From JBFWWP01 sp050246115 (lineage in GTDB: Bacteria > Planctomycetota > UBA8108 > UBA1146 > JAJFFE01): a DNA stretch of 13,610 nt. Position 1 is the first letter of the stretch, and each line of letters begins with the position of its first letter. A program made the position numbers and the translations under genes. The notes beneath the pieces were generated by a model. That model did not search any database. It saw only the letters and a program-made list of their open reading frames with translations, and was not told the DNA's origin. Below, piece by piece: positions 7,135 through 12,990 of the stretch. The stretch is from positions 1 to 13,610 of the forward strand of contig JBFWWP010000054.1 in the NCBI GenBank assembly GCA_050246115.1, written 5' to 3'.

Positions 7135-7578
7135 ATGGCCACACCGCCGCGCATGCTTCCCCCGTTCGGCATGGTCATGGTCACTCGCCGCGTCATGAAA
7201 CGCCAGCTTCGGTTGCGCTCATCTCGCCAACTGAACCAACTTCTCATGTACCTCCTCGCCGTGGCGGCCGAGCGCTACGGCATCACGATCTGCGACCGCT
7301 CCGTCATTGTCGAAGTCGTAGTGTCCAGAATGTCGTCCATCGTCCTCCCTGGCGTTCTCCAGGACGAGGTTCCCCACAACCTCTACACTATGCGACGTCA
7401 CAAAGGCGCGCTGAGGCCTCCCCACGAAAGGTCCCAAGCATACGGGGACCGTTCGTGGCCCGCTCGATACCGAAGTGCCAGCGAATCGCCAGGTTGGTGC
7501 CCGTGCCGCGGGTGGCTAGTCCGGTCTGGCAGGGTCACTTCCGGGGCGGGACTCGACTTCCTGGGATGCACTGGCTAA
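7135..7578 (+). pseudogene. Truncated REP-associated Y1 (IS200-like) transposase, copy 1
   Basis: The first ~52 residues (MATPPRMLPPFGMVMVTRRV...LNQLLMYLLAVAAERYGITI) align directly with copy 2 at 12990 and with the N-terminus of REP-associated tyrosine transposases. After about 7290 the similarity stops: the expected AF.VLSNH.H motif, which holds the metal-binding histidines, and the catalytic tyrosine are missing. The frame continues with unrelated sequence to a stop at 7578. It therefore cannot be an active HUH enzyme. The leader is also conserved: the 18-mer, a segment with GCTTCGTCCT about 120 bases on, and the hairpin over the ribosome-binding site. The tail 7290-7578 has no recognisable content on either strand. 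Confidence 0.7.
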
Positions 7579-7739
7579 GCTTCTCCGAGTGAGCCTCACA
7601 CAGCGACGCAACCTACGGTGCATGAATGACTTCGAACTGTGACAGTGATGAGTTGCGCTGCGGTTCACCGCCATTTGAGATTCACCGACGAGGGTCTACC
7701 GCTGTACTGCTACGCAAGAGGCAAGGGGCTAGGGGTGAC

Positions 7740-8360
7740 ATGGTTGACCGCATGAGTCCGTCAGCGGAGAGGGAGTTCTTCGCGGGCGTTCAGTTCGCGG
7801 AGGAGTTCCTCTTGACCGAGTCGCGAGTCCACAAGGCGCTCAAGAAGCTGACGCGGTTGCTTCATCAGGCAAACATCCCTTACGCCATTGTGGGGGCAAT
7901 GGCGCTCAACGAGTACGGTTATCGGCGAACAACCGAGGCTGTAGACGTACTGTTGACTCGAGAAGGTCTCGAAGCCTTCAAGAGCGAGCACCTCGGGCTT
8001 GGATACGTGGAAAGGTTCCCGGGCAGTAGAGAACTGCGCGACACCGAGAACGGGGTTTCCATCGACGTGCTGCTCGCGGGGCACTACCCCGGCGACGGGA
8101 AACCGAAGCCGGTTGCATTCCCCGATCCTTCCAACGCGGTTGTGGGAGAGGAAATCCGCCTGCTCCCACTTCCGCGACTTCTGGAACTGAAGATTGCGTC
8201 TGGGATGCTTGCTCCTCATCGCCTGCGTGACCTCGCCGATGTCCTCGAGCTGATTCGACTCCAAGGGTTGGACGAAACACTGGCCGTCGAGTTGGACCCT
8301 TTCGTACGCGAGAAGTACTTGGAGCTTTGCGCTGCGGCTCGCTCGAGCGATCCCGAGTAG
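7740..8360 (+). CDS. Nucleotidyltransferase-fold protein (AbiEii-like) with an altered active site
   Basis: A 206-residue protein. After a helical N-terminus (EREFFAGVQFAEEFLLTESR) comes the nucleotidyltransferase signature YAIVGAMALNEYGYRRTTEA (48-67) followed by VDVLLT. This group normally has Asp-x-Asp here; the sequence reads Ala67-Val-Asp69, so the first metal ligand appears replaced, by what could be one base change. The third Asp (109, in VSIDVLLAG) and the late HRLRDLADVLELIR helix are intact. The ATG at 7740 has AGGGG nearby; ATG 7752 is the alternative. The last ~28 codons are duplicated in inverted orientation at 10558-10644. It may be a catalytically weak or dead member, possibly part of a toxin-antitoxin system. 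No obvious partner gene lies upstream, unlike the nucleotidyltransferase at 6238. Confidence 0.8.
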   Translation: MVDRMSPSAEREFFAGVQFAEEFLLTESRVHKALKKLTRLLHQANIPYAIVGAMALNEYGYRRTTEAVDVLLTREGLEAFKSEHLGLGYVERFPGSRELRDTENGVSIDVLLAGHYPGDGKPKPVAFPDPSNAVVGEEIRLLPLPRLLELKIASGMLAPHRLRDLADVLELIRLQGLDETLAVELDPFVREKYLELCAAARSSDPE

Positions 8361-8477
8361 GGTGGGCGCTCACCGCCAGCGACTCGTCCGCGAGTTACTC
8401 TGGTTCTCGCGTGACGGAGTCATCGGGCCCCGCCGAGTAACGTCACGGACGCTGGGGAATGGCATCCGGATGAACTT
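8274..8477 (+). repeat. Inverted duplication, left arm (nucleotidyltransferase 3' end plus dinB start)
   Basis: This arm is about 95% identical to the reverse complement of 10442-10644 (roughly nine substitutions and one 1-base indel). It covers the last ~28 codons of the nucleotidyltransferase, the intergenic spacer and the first bases of dinB (ATGAACTT). It ends exactly where the palindromic element begins at 8478. The arms enclose about 2 kb. Confidence 0.85.
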
Positions 8478-8658
8478 AGGAGTCGCCCAAGAAGAACTTC
8501 GACATCTTGGCGTCGATTTGGGTCAGATTCGGCCGACCCGGAAAGCTCGAAACCGGAGGCGTAGCCTTAGTTCCGGTGAGGATTTCGAGGTTTTTGGATC
8601 GGTTGAAGATGGCCCGAAGCGACGAGCAAGAAGGTGAAGTTATTCTTGGGCGACTCCT
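8478..8658. repeat. 181-bp palindromic (MITE-like) element, copy 1
   Basis: The ends are perfect 16-bp inverted repeats, AGGAGTCGCCCAAGAA (8478-8493) and its complement (8643-8658); imperfect pairing continues inward for some 60 bases per side. The interior aligns with 9727-9907, including GTGAGGATTTCG versus TTGAGGATTTCG and GAAGATGGCCC in both, and both copies are exactly 181 bp. It interrupts a duplicated dinB right after codon 2, creating a hybrid open frame (8470-8637) beginning MNLGVAQEELRHLG. It has no transposase of its own. Confidence 0.75.
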
Positions 8659-8754
8659 TAGGTCAGACCTGGAATGGAGTCTGCCAGCCACCTTGGCTGC
8701 GCCCCGTCGCGGACGTACCCAACATGTGCTCCTGGGCCGGTGGCGGCTTCTTCT

Positions 8755-8895
8755 CATCTGCCAGGGGCCCAACTCCGCGACGGTTCGCGCCACGGCGGCC
8801 TCCAGGAAAGGCCGAACCTCCTCGTAGCGACCCAAACCGTAGTAGCTCACCCCCAGGTTGTTGCCGTAGAGGTGGTTTCGGGCGTCGTCTTTCAT
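8755..8895 (-). pseudogene. TPR-repeat protein fragment
   Basis: A minus-strand frame reads NNLGVSYYGLGRYEEVRPFL, then EAAVARTVAELGP. This is one clear tetratricopeptide unit of the kinesin-light-chain-like kind common in large TPR and kinase proteins. Only about 45 residues remain; downstream it turns into unrelated sequence and then the palindromic element. It lies directly upstream of, and divergent from, the antitoxin gene, so it now forms part of that gene's leader. A relic is far more likely than a gene. Confidence 0.5.
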
Positions 8896-8907
8896 AAGGA
8901 GTGACCC

Positions 8908-9129
8908 GTGTCCGATACCGACCGTCTGCTGCAAGAGGCCTTGAAGCTCCCGGAAGCGCAGCGGGCCGCCCTAGCGGGCACCTTGATCGAGAGCCTCGAC
9001 ACTGACGTCGATCCAGATGCTGAAGCCGCCTGGGCAGTTGAGATCGCACGGCGAGTGGCCGAACTCGATGAAGGCACAGTCCGAGTTGTCCCCTGGACAG
9101 AAGCTCGCAAGCGAATCCTTGGTGACTAG
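8908..9129 (+). CDS. Addiction-module antitoxin (TIGR02574/PF09720-like)
   Basis: A 73-residue protein. The N-terminal half (LLQEALKLPEAQRAALAGTL) is the helical region characteristic of this antitoxin family. It is followed by IESLD, DPDAEAAWAVEIARRVAELD and a C-terminal VVPWTEARKRILGD, the part that normally wraps the toxin. The GTG start has an excellent ribosome-binding site (AAGGAG at 8896-8901, 6 bases away). It should neutralise the ParE-like protein encoded next, whose start overlaps this gene by 8 bases. In such modules the antitoxin or the complex usually represses the promoter. No operator palindrome is obvious, and the upstream region is a TPR relic. Confidence 0.85.
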   Translation: MSDTDRLLQEALKLPEAQRAALAGTLIESLDTDVDPDAEAAWAVEIARRVAELDEGTVRVVPWTEARKRILGD

Positions 9130-9616
9130 GCCTCCCGAAGTCGAGTTCCACCCGGAGGCAGTGGAAGAGGCGGCCGCAGCACGGGAGTGGTACGCCGAAC
9201 GGAGCCCTATCGCCGCTTCTAGATTTGCCGACGAGTTGGACGACGCGATTCGTCACGTAGTCGATGCGCCCGAGGCTTGGCCAGCTTCCGAATCTGGAAC
9301 GCGCCGATACCTCTTTCGACGATTCCCGTTTGCCCTGATCTATCGACCGCGAGCTGCAGGGAACCAGGTTCTTGCTGTTGCCCATTGCAAGCGACGACCC
9401 GGGTACGGCGCTCCCGGTAGCCGAGAGGTTGCGTGGGCGTCCTGTCCATCAAATCAGCTTGCTCTTCAGTCTGATCAGCCTCTACGCCCGGCGCACCGTC
9501 ATCGCCTGGTGAAGGGTATCGCCTGCCGGGAGCGTGGTCGACACTGCCCTGGATGGACTCGCGGCGAGCCCGTCCCGTCCATCAATTCGTGCGCCGCGCA
9601 CAAAGTGTGCGGGTGA
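9122..9616 (+). CDS. RelE/ParE-family toxin, C-terminus altered by a frameshift
   Basis: Residues 1-95 match the ParE-like toxin pattern: FHPEAVEEAAAAREWYAERS, a central helix RFADELDDAI, RRYLFRRFPFALIYR, and AVAHCKRRPGY near the end. The family normally stops a few residues later (GYWRxR). Adding one T after 9406 would read Y-W-R-S-R-stop, using the TAG at 9418-9420, for a 99-residue protein. As written, the frame instead runs on for about 69 unrelated residues to 9616 (164 in all). So either a one-base deletion extended or inactivated the toxin, or the base is a sequencing error. The GTG start overlaps the antitoxin stop region with no separate ribosome-binding site, so translation is coupled. 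The predicted target (gyrase or ribosome-bound mRNA) cannot be told from sequence. Confidence 0.75.
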   Translation: MTRPPEVEFHPEAVEEAAAAREWYAERSPIAASRFADELDDAIRHVVDAPEAWPASESGTRRYLFRRFPFALIYRPRAAGNQVLAVAHCKRRPGYGAPGSREVAWASCPSNQLALQSDQPLRPAHRHRLVKGIACRERGRHCPGWTRGEPVPSINSCAAHKVCG

Positions 9617-9726
9617 TCGCACTTTTGTTGTCGGTATTCAATGCAGCATCTCGCGCGCCGGGCTGGCATCATGTGCGGTCATGAAAGACGCGCTCGAAAG
9701 GTCGGACACCAGGCTTCCGCCTCCTT
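9421..9726. other. Region between the ancestral toxin stop and palindromic element 2
   Basis: The toxin read-through occupies 9421-9616. No independent gene, domain or convincing terminator is seen on either strand. Confidence 0.45.
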
Positions 9727-9907
9727 AGGGTCCGCGCGAGATCAACCTCCCATTCTGGTCCGCAGATCTGGGCCAGATTGGGTCGCGGCGGAATCGCCGA
9801 AACCGAAGGTGTACTCCTCGTACATTGAGGATTTCGGCAGTTTCGACGCGGCCGAAGATGGCCCAAAGCTGCGAGGCAAGAATGGAAGTCATTCTTGCGC
9901 GGACCCT
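9727..9907. repeat. 181-bp palindromic (MITE-like) element, copy 2
   Basis: The ends are perfect 11-bp inverted repeats, AGGGTCCGCGC (9727-9737) and GCGCGGACCCT (9897-9907), with imperfect pairing further in (CTGGGCCAGATT near 9769 against AAGATGGCCCAAAG near 9855). It is homologous to 8478-8658 and the same length, but the outermost bases differ, so the family varies at its tips while keeping self-complementarity. Its right end lies inside dinB and supplies that gene's last five codons and stop. Confidence 0.72.
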
Positions 9908-10449
9908 TGGCCCCCGCGACCGGGCTCGATCGAGAGGACCGGCAAGTAAGCGGCCCACGGGCCGACCTCGGTGCGATACTGTTTCGCCATCACGCGAGCG
10001 ATCTGCGCGATGTGGCCGAGGTCGTGAGCGACCCACGTAGCGAGCAGCTGCCTGAGTGTGACCTCGCCGAACACCGGGTGCACGCCCGTGAGGTCGAGCT
10101 GTTCCGCCTGGATGTCGAGTGCCTTCAAGGTTCGAACGTTCGATCGGCGCAGTTCGCTGAAGGTGACGAGCAAATCACCCAGCGTCTGCCCCACCGAGGC
10201 CGCGAAGTGTGCATGTCGATCGAAGGTCTCGAAGCGTCGCGACTCACCCTGGGCCAGAATGATCTGCAGTCTGGCCATCCAATCGGTCCGCTCGCCGTGG
10301 ATCAGGTGACCGACGACGTCGAACGGCGACCATGTGCCCTCCCCCTCGGACCCATGGATCCACGCTTCACCCACCGACCCGAGCCACGACGACAGCACCG
10401 CCGGGGTACACTCCAGGATCGACATCGCCTCCTTCAAATCGAAGTTCAT
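9889..10449 (-). CDS. DinB-family (DinB_2-like) putative metal-dependent protein
   Basis: A 186-residue four-helix-bundle protein of the DinB/YfiT superfamily. The histidines expected to bind a divalent metal are in DVVGHLIHGERTDW (His48, His51) and in LLATWVAHDLGHIAQIARVM (His142, His146). Members include thiol-dependent transferases, but most have no known substrate. The ATG at 10449 begins MNFDLKEAMSILE, the normal family start; a TTG at 10467 is the alternative. The natural C-terminus is about WAAYLPVL; the last residues (GSAQE) and the stop come from palindromic element 2. Its start lies in the inverted-duplication arm, whose other copy keeps only two dinB codons. It is transcribed away from the nucleotidyltransferase fragment, with which it was probably once an operon. 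Confidence 0.85.
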   Translation of the reverse strand: MNFDLKEAMSILECTPAVLSSWLGSVGEAWIHGSEGEGTWSPFDVVGHLIHGERTDWMARLQIILAQGESRRFETFDRHAHFAASVGQTLGDLLVTFSELRRSNVRTLKALDIQAEQLDLTGVHPVFGEVTLRQLLATWVAHDLGHIAQIARVMAKQYRTEVGPWAAYLPVLSIEPGRGGQGSAQE

Positions 10450-10644
10450 CAGAATGCCATTCCCCAACGTCCGTGACGTTGCTCGGCGGGGCCCGATGAC
10501 TCCGTCACGCGAGAACCAGAGTAACTCGCGGACGAGTCGCTGGCGGGAGCGCCCACCCTACTCGGGATCGCTCGAACGAGCCGCAGCGCAAAGCTCCAAG
10601 TACTTCCGGCGTACGAAAGGGTCCAACTCGACGGCCAGTGTTTC
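10442..10644 (-). repeat. Inverted duplication, right arm (nucleotidyltransferase 3' end plus dinB start)
   Basis: Reverse complement of 8274-8477 at about 95% identity. In this copy dinB is intact and the nucleotidyltransferase is reduced to its 3' end; the left copy is the other way round. Confidence 0.85.
10558..10644 (-). pseudogene. 3' fragment of a nucleotidyltransferase gene
   Basis: The minus strand encodes ETLAVELDPFVRRKYLELCA, then AARSSDPE and a stop. This is identical to the C-terminus of the nucleotidyltransferase at 7740-8360 except one Glu to Arg change. Everything upstream of residue 179 is missing and is replaced by the sigma-factor pseudogene region. It has no start and should not be expressed as an enzyme. 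Confidence 0.82.
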
Positions 10645-10739
10645 GGGTGTCGACGATGCCTGGCGAGATGACCGAGTTCGCGCAATCGATGACGCCCGGC
10701 GAGTCGTCCGTTGAGTAGGGGGCAACTCCTGGATCACAC

Positions 10740-11111
10740 CGTCGGCAATGACCAACGACGCCGCGCGTTCGCCGCTCCGCGTGACGACGCGCCGACTGCA
10801 GATCGATCCCCCGCAGAATGACCAGCTCGCGATCCTCGTCGGAGAGCCGATCCAGGCCCTCGGTCAGGAGGCGACTGACCTCGCCCCGCACACATGAAAG
10901 TGGTCACTCCCGTGCCCACGGCCGCGACCGCCGCGAGCGGGTCGAAGTCCTCCCCGGCGCGCACCACCGGCGGCTTGCCAAGGATGTGGCGCTCGAGCAG
11001 GTTGAGCACGCGGTTGAAGAGCACGGCACTCAGGTACTTCATCAAGACCGGCGTATAGCACTCATCCAGGGCTTCGGTCGAGGGGAGTTTCTGCCAGACG
11101 ACGTGCGTCGC
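10740..11111 (-). pseudogene. Broken sigma-70 family factor gene
   Basis: One minus-strand frame (from about 11111) reads VWQKLPSTEALDECYTPVLM, then KYLSAVLFNRVLNLLERH and EDFDPLAAVAAVGTG, resembling the region 2 end and linker of a short sigma factor. Near 10893 the reading shifts to another frame with GEVSRLLTEGLDRLSDEDRE followed by LVILRGIDLQ, a clear region 4 start. The helix-turn-helix that should follow is not recognisable. The N-terminal part of region 2 is also absent; a stop lies at 11112-11114. It is a frameshifted, doubly truncated relic, not closely related to the intact sigma factor at 1223-1759. Confidence 0.6.
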
Positions 11112-11375
11112 TCACGACACGACTTTGAGATCTCTGCGGCAGCACTCTTGGCTCGCTTCGCAGCCCCCGCCGACTCACTCGTGAAGGTCCGCGGCACGAC
11201 CCAGTTCTCGTGGGCGCGGACCCCGAGTGCCAGAGATCGCTGCACACCAAGTCGTTGACGCTCGTCACCAGCAACACTCGCCAACACCGCCCGCCATCCG
11301 GCCAGCCTGAACGACGCTTGCCCACGGTCACGCCACTCAGCAACCGGCCCCCGCCAACGACCGACCGAGGCCAAC
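11112..11375. other. Spacer between the sigma pseudogene and the right-end repeat
   Basis: Open frames exist on both strands, but none has a recognisable motif. It may be the interior of the element whose right end follows, or decayed sequence. Confidence 0.4.
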
Positions 11376-11495
11376 TGGCACGCCCAGGACTCGATCGCGA
11401 TCGACCCAGCATGCCGTTCTCGACACCGAGAACGCACTTCGCGGAAGACACGACCGTGCTACCGGGCTCACTCGGCGGATTACTTTCGGGCGGGA
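11376..11495 (-). repeat. Right-end repeat of a REP/Y1-transposase-type element, copy 2
   Basis: Gapless match to 1-120. It contains a 14-bp perfect palindrome TCGATCGCGATCGA (11391-11404), a perfect 8-bp hairpin CGTTCTCG-ACAC-CGAGAACG (11415-11434) and the inverted 18-mer at 11477-11494. In copy 1 the hairpin keeps pairing through two A-to-G changes that give T.G wobble. It ends 38 bases before the ceramidase-like gene's stop codon. Confidence 0.72.
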
Positions 11496-11532
11496 TGTTC
11501 GCGCGCCGAGTTTCCGTGATACCCGTGCCGCC

Positions 11533-12621
11533 TCACGTCTTGGCGGTGCGCTCCGAAGCCCAGTACAGGTACCCGAACGGGAGCGCAGTAGCAGCCAGGG
11601 TGTGAAACAGCCCGTGCGGCTGCCACGCGGTGTCGAACTTCCCGGTGCTCTCGACGAAGAACTTGAATACGCCGGCGGCTGCGAACAGCACCAGGAACGC
11701 CGCGCCCCACCACCAGGCGATGAAGTAGCCGCGGCCCGAGAAGCCCACCGCGAGTCCGATGGCGAGCGCGAGCTCGGCGACCAGCCAAAGCCCCAGCCCG
11801 ATCGCGATCAGGTAGATGCGCGCCTCCCCCTTCGAACCGATCAAACCGAAGGTCACCGCGAGGATCAGGTACAGCCCCAACGCGAACACCCAGGGCGCGA
11901 GTTCCCCGGGCTTGAGCGCACGGATGAGCCGGAAGACGACGAACGAAAGTCCGAACAGACCGAGGTTGTAGACCGAGAACGAATCCATCCAGCCGGCCCA
12001 GTTGCGAAACGAGGCGTGCAGGTACATGCTCGCCGGTCCCATGAAGATGACGACGAGGCCGAGCAACCAAACGAACGGCCGGTCCCACCGCACCGCCGCG
12101 TTCGAGCCGATCGGAAACAGCGTCGTGCCACCGGGACGCCCCTCTTGGATCTCGAGCGTGACCAGGCTCGCGAGGAGCACGATCACGAACCCCGCCGAGA
12201 TGAACGCGAGATCCGTCAACGTGCTGATCGGCTGATCGATCCCCTTGCGCGCGAAGGCCTCCCCGTAGGGCGGGAACCCGACCTCGGACGCGCCGCCCGG
12301 CGCAGGCCCGTCACTGAACCAGGCCTCGGGCACGCCGGTCTGCGCCAACTCTCCCTCGTCGCGAACCGGCTGGAACCACCCGTCTCCCCACCCCACGAAG
12401 AACACCACGAGGAGCGCGATCGCCCAGACCGCGAAGAACACCCCGTGCCAGACCGGACGCCGCCAAACCACGAACAGCGTCACCCACAGCCCGCACGCCA
12501 CCGTGAACAAGAGGACCAGCAGCGCGGTCCCCACGTCGCGGTGATAGGGAAACGCCATCGCGAGACACGCGAGCCCATGAAGCACGATGAACAGGAGGGA
12601 CACGACCGCGCGCTTGGACAC
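11533..12621 (-). CDS. Alkaline ceramidase-like (CREST superfamily) multi-pass membrane hydrolase
   Basis: A 362-residue membrane protein with about ten hydrophobic segments. The catalytic signature is GPASMYLHA (Ser198, His202), Asp213 in WAGWMDSFSVYN, and His336/His340 in WQPHGLFHT. The spacings (Ser+4 His, His+11 Asp, final His+4 His) equal those of human ACER3 (Ser77, His81, Asp92, His217, His221), in which three histidines hold zinc. This supports an amide hydrolase acting on ceramide-like lipids. The N-terminal ~130 residues (three spans plus a polar loop GWGDGWFQPVRDEGELAQTG) look like an extension beyond the usual seven-span core. The GTG at 12621 has GGAGG 6 bases upstream; a longer reading to 12816 would add a low-complexity leader. 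It is monocistronic. Confidence 0.8.
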   Translation of the reverse strand: MSKRAVVSLLFIVLHGLACLAMAFPYHRDVGTALLVLLFTVACGLWVTLFVVWRRPVWHGVFFAVWAIALLVVFFVGWGDGWFQPVRDEGELAQTGVPEAWFSDGPAPGGASEVGFPPYGEAFARKGIDQPISTLTDLAFISAGFVIVLLASLVTLEIQEGRPGGTTLFPIGSNAAVRWDRPFVWLLGLVVIFMGPASMYLHASFRNWAGWMDSFSVYNLGLFGLSFVVFRLIRALKPGELAPWVFALGLYLILAVTFGLIGSKGEARIYLIAIGLGLWLVAELALAIGLAVGFSGRGYFIAWWWGAAFLVLFAAAGVFKFFVESTGKFDTAWQPHGLFHTLAATALPFGYLYWASERTAKT

Positions 12622-12740
12622 GAGAACCTCCGCTCGGGCGACGTGGACGAAACGCCGGGGAAGATTCTGCGGGGGAGCAGCGGCGGAATCCAGGGAGGGT
12701 GAACAAAACGCATCCCGCCGTTCCGGTGCGCTCTTTCGGG

Positions 12741-12768
12741 GTTTCCGGTACGCGCACTCGCCGGAAAC
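12741..12768. other. 8-bp inverted repeat adjoining the left-end motif
   Basis: GTTTCCGG (12741-12748) and CCGGAAAC (12761-12768) pair perfectly across a 12-base loop, ending one base before the 18-mer at 12770. It may be a foldback used by the transposase or an operator in the ceramidase-gene promoter region. No promoter is clear in 12622-12740. Confidence 0.4.
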
Positions 12769-12769
12769 A

Positions 12770-12787
12770 CCCGCCCGAGAGTAATCC
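12770..12787 (+). repeat. 18-bp left-end motif upstream of transposase copy 2
   Basis: CCCGCCCGAGAGTAATCC lies 202 bases after which the transposase start begins, in the same orientation as the 6899 copy, from which it differs at one base. Confidence 0.65.
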
Positions 12788-12960
12788 CCGTGCCCCGCCC
12801 CCCACCACTCGAGCAACCGCCTCCGGTGCTTCGTCCTGGTTCGGTCGTTCGACGAGGAAGGCCCCAGGGCCGACGATTCCCTGACGTCGGAGGTTCAATC
12901 GCGGTGATAGTCTGCAGTTGCGGCGTTTCGGGGTCGCTGATAACAGCCCGGCTGGCGGAT

Positions 12961-12990
12961 TGCGAACATCCTCCGCGAGAGGAGTTCGCA
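12961..12990 (+). promoter_or_regulatory. Hairpin hiding the ribosome-binding site of transposase copy 2
   Basis: TGCGAAC (12961-12967) pairs with GTTCGCA (12984-12990) and TCCTC (12969-12973) with GAGGA (12979-12983), leaving one bulged A. This covers both the Shine-Dalgarno and the A of the start codon. Transposase copy 1 has an equivalent stem made of different bases. Confidence 0.58.

Larger units (their letters stand above)
6899..11494. mobile_element. Putative accessory island bounded by inverted 18-bp Y1-transposase-associated ends
   Basis: The left boundary is CCCGCCCGAGAGTAGTCC (6899-6916). The right boundary, GGATTACTTTCGGGCGGG (11477-11494), is its inverted copy with two differences. 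Inside lie a truncated Y1 transposase, a second nucleotidyltransferase, a toxin-antitoxin pair, dinB, a sigma pseudogene, a TPR fragment, two palindromic elements and an inverted duplication. Intact chromosomal-looking genes lie just outside on both sides. Movement as one unit is inference: IS200/REP-type elements do not usually carry cargo, and the block may instead be two or more partly deleted copies. No target duplication is seen, as expected for Y1 enzymes. Confidence 0.35.

Noticed and set aside
7219..7437. Minus-strand frame with DFDNDGAVADRDAV resembling a calcium loop or dockerin
   Set aside because: Much of it is antisense to the transposase remnant, only one loop is present and there is no signal peptide, so it is probably chance.
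11602..12702. 366-codon plus-strand open frame rich in Arg, Glu and Pro
   Set aside because: It is antisense to the membrane hydrolase; its composition is the mirror of hydrophobic codons.
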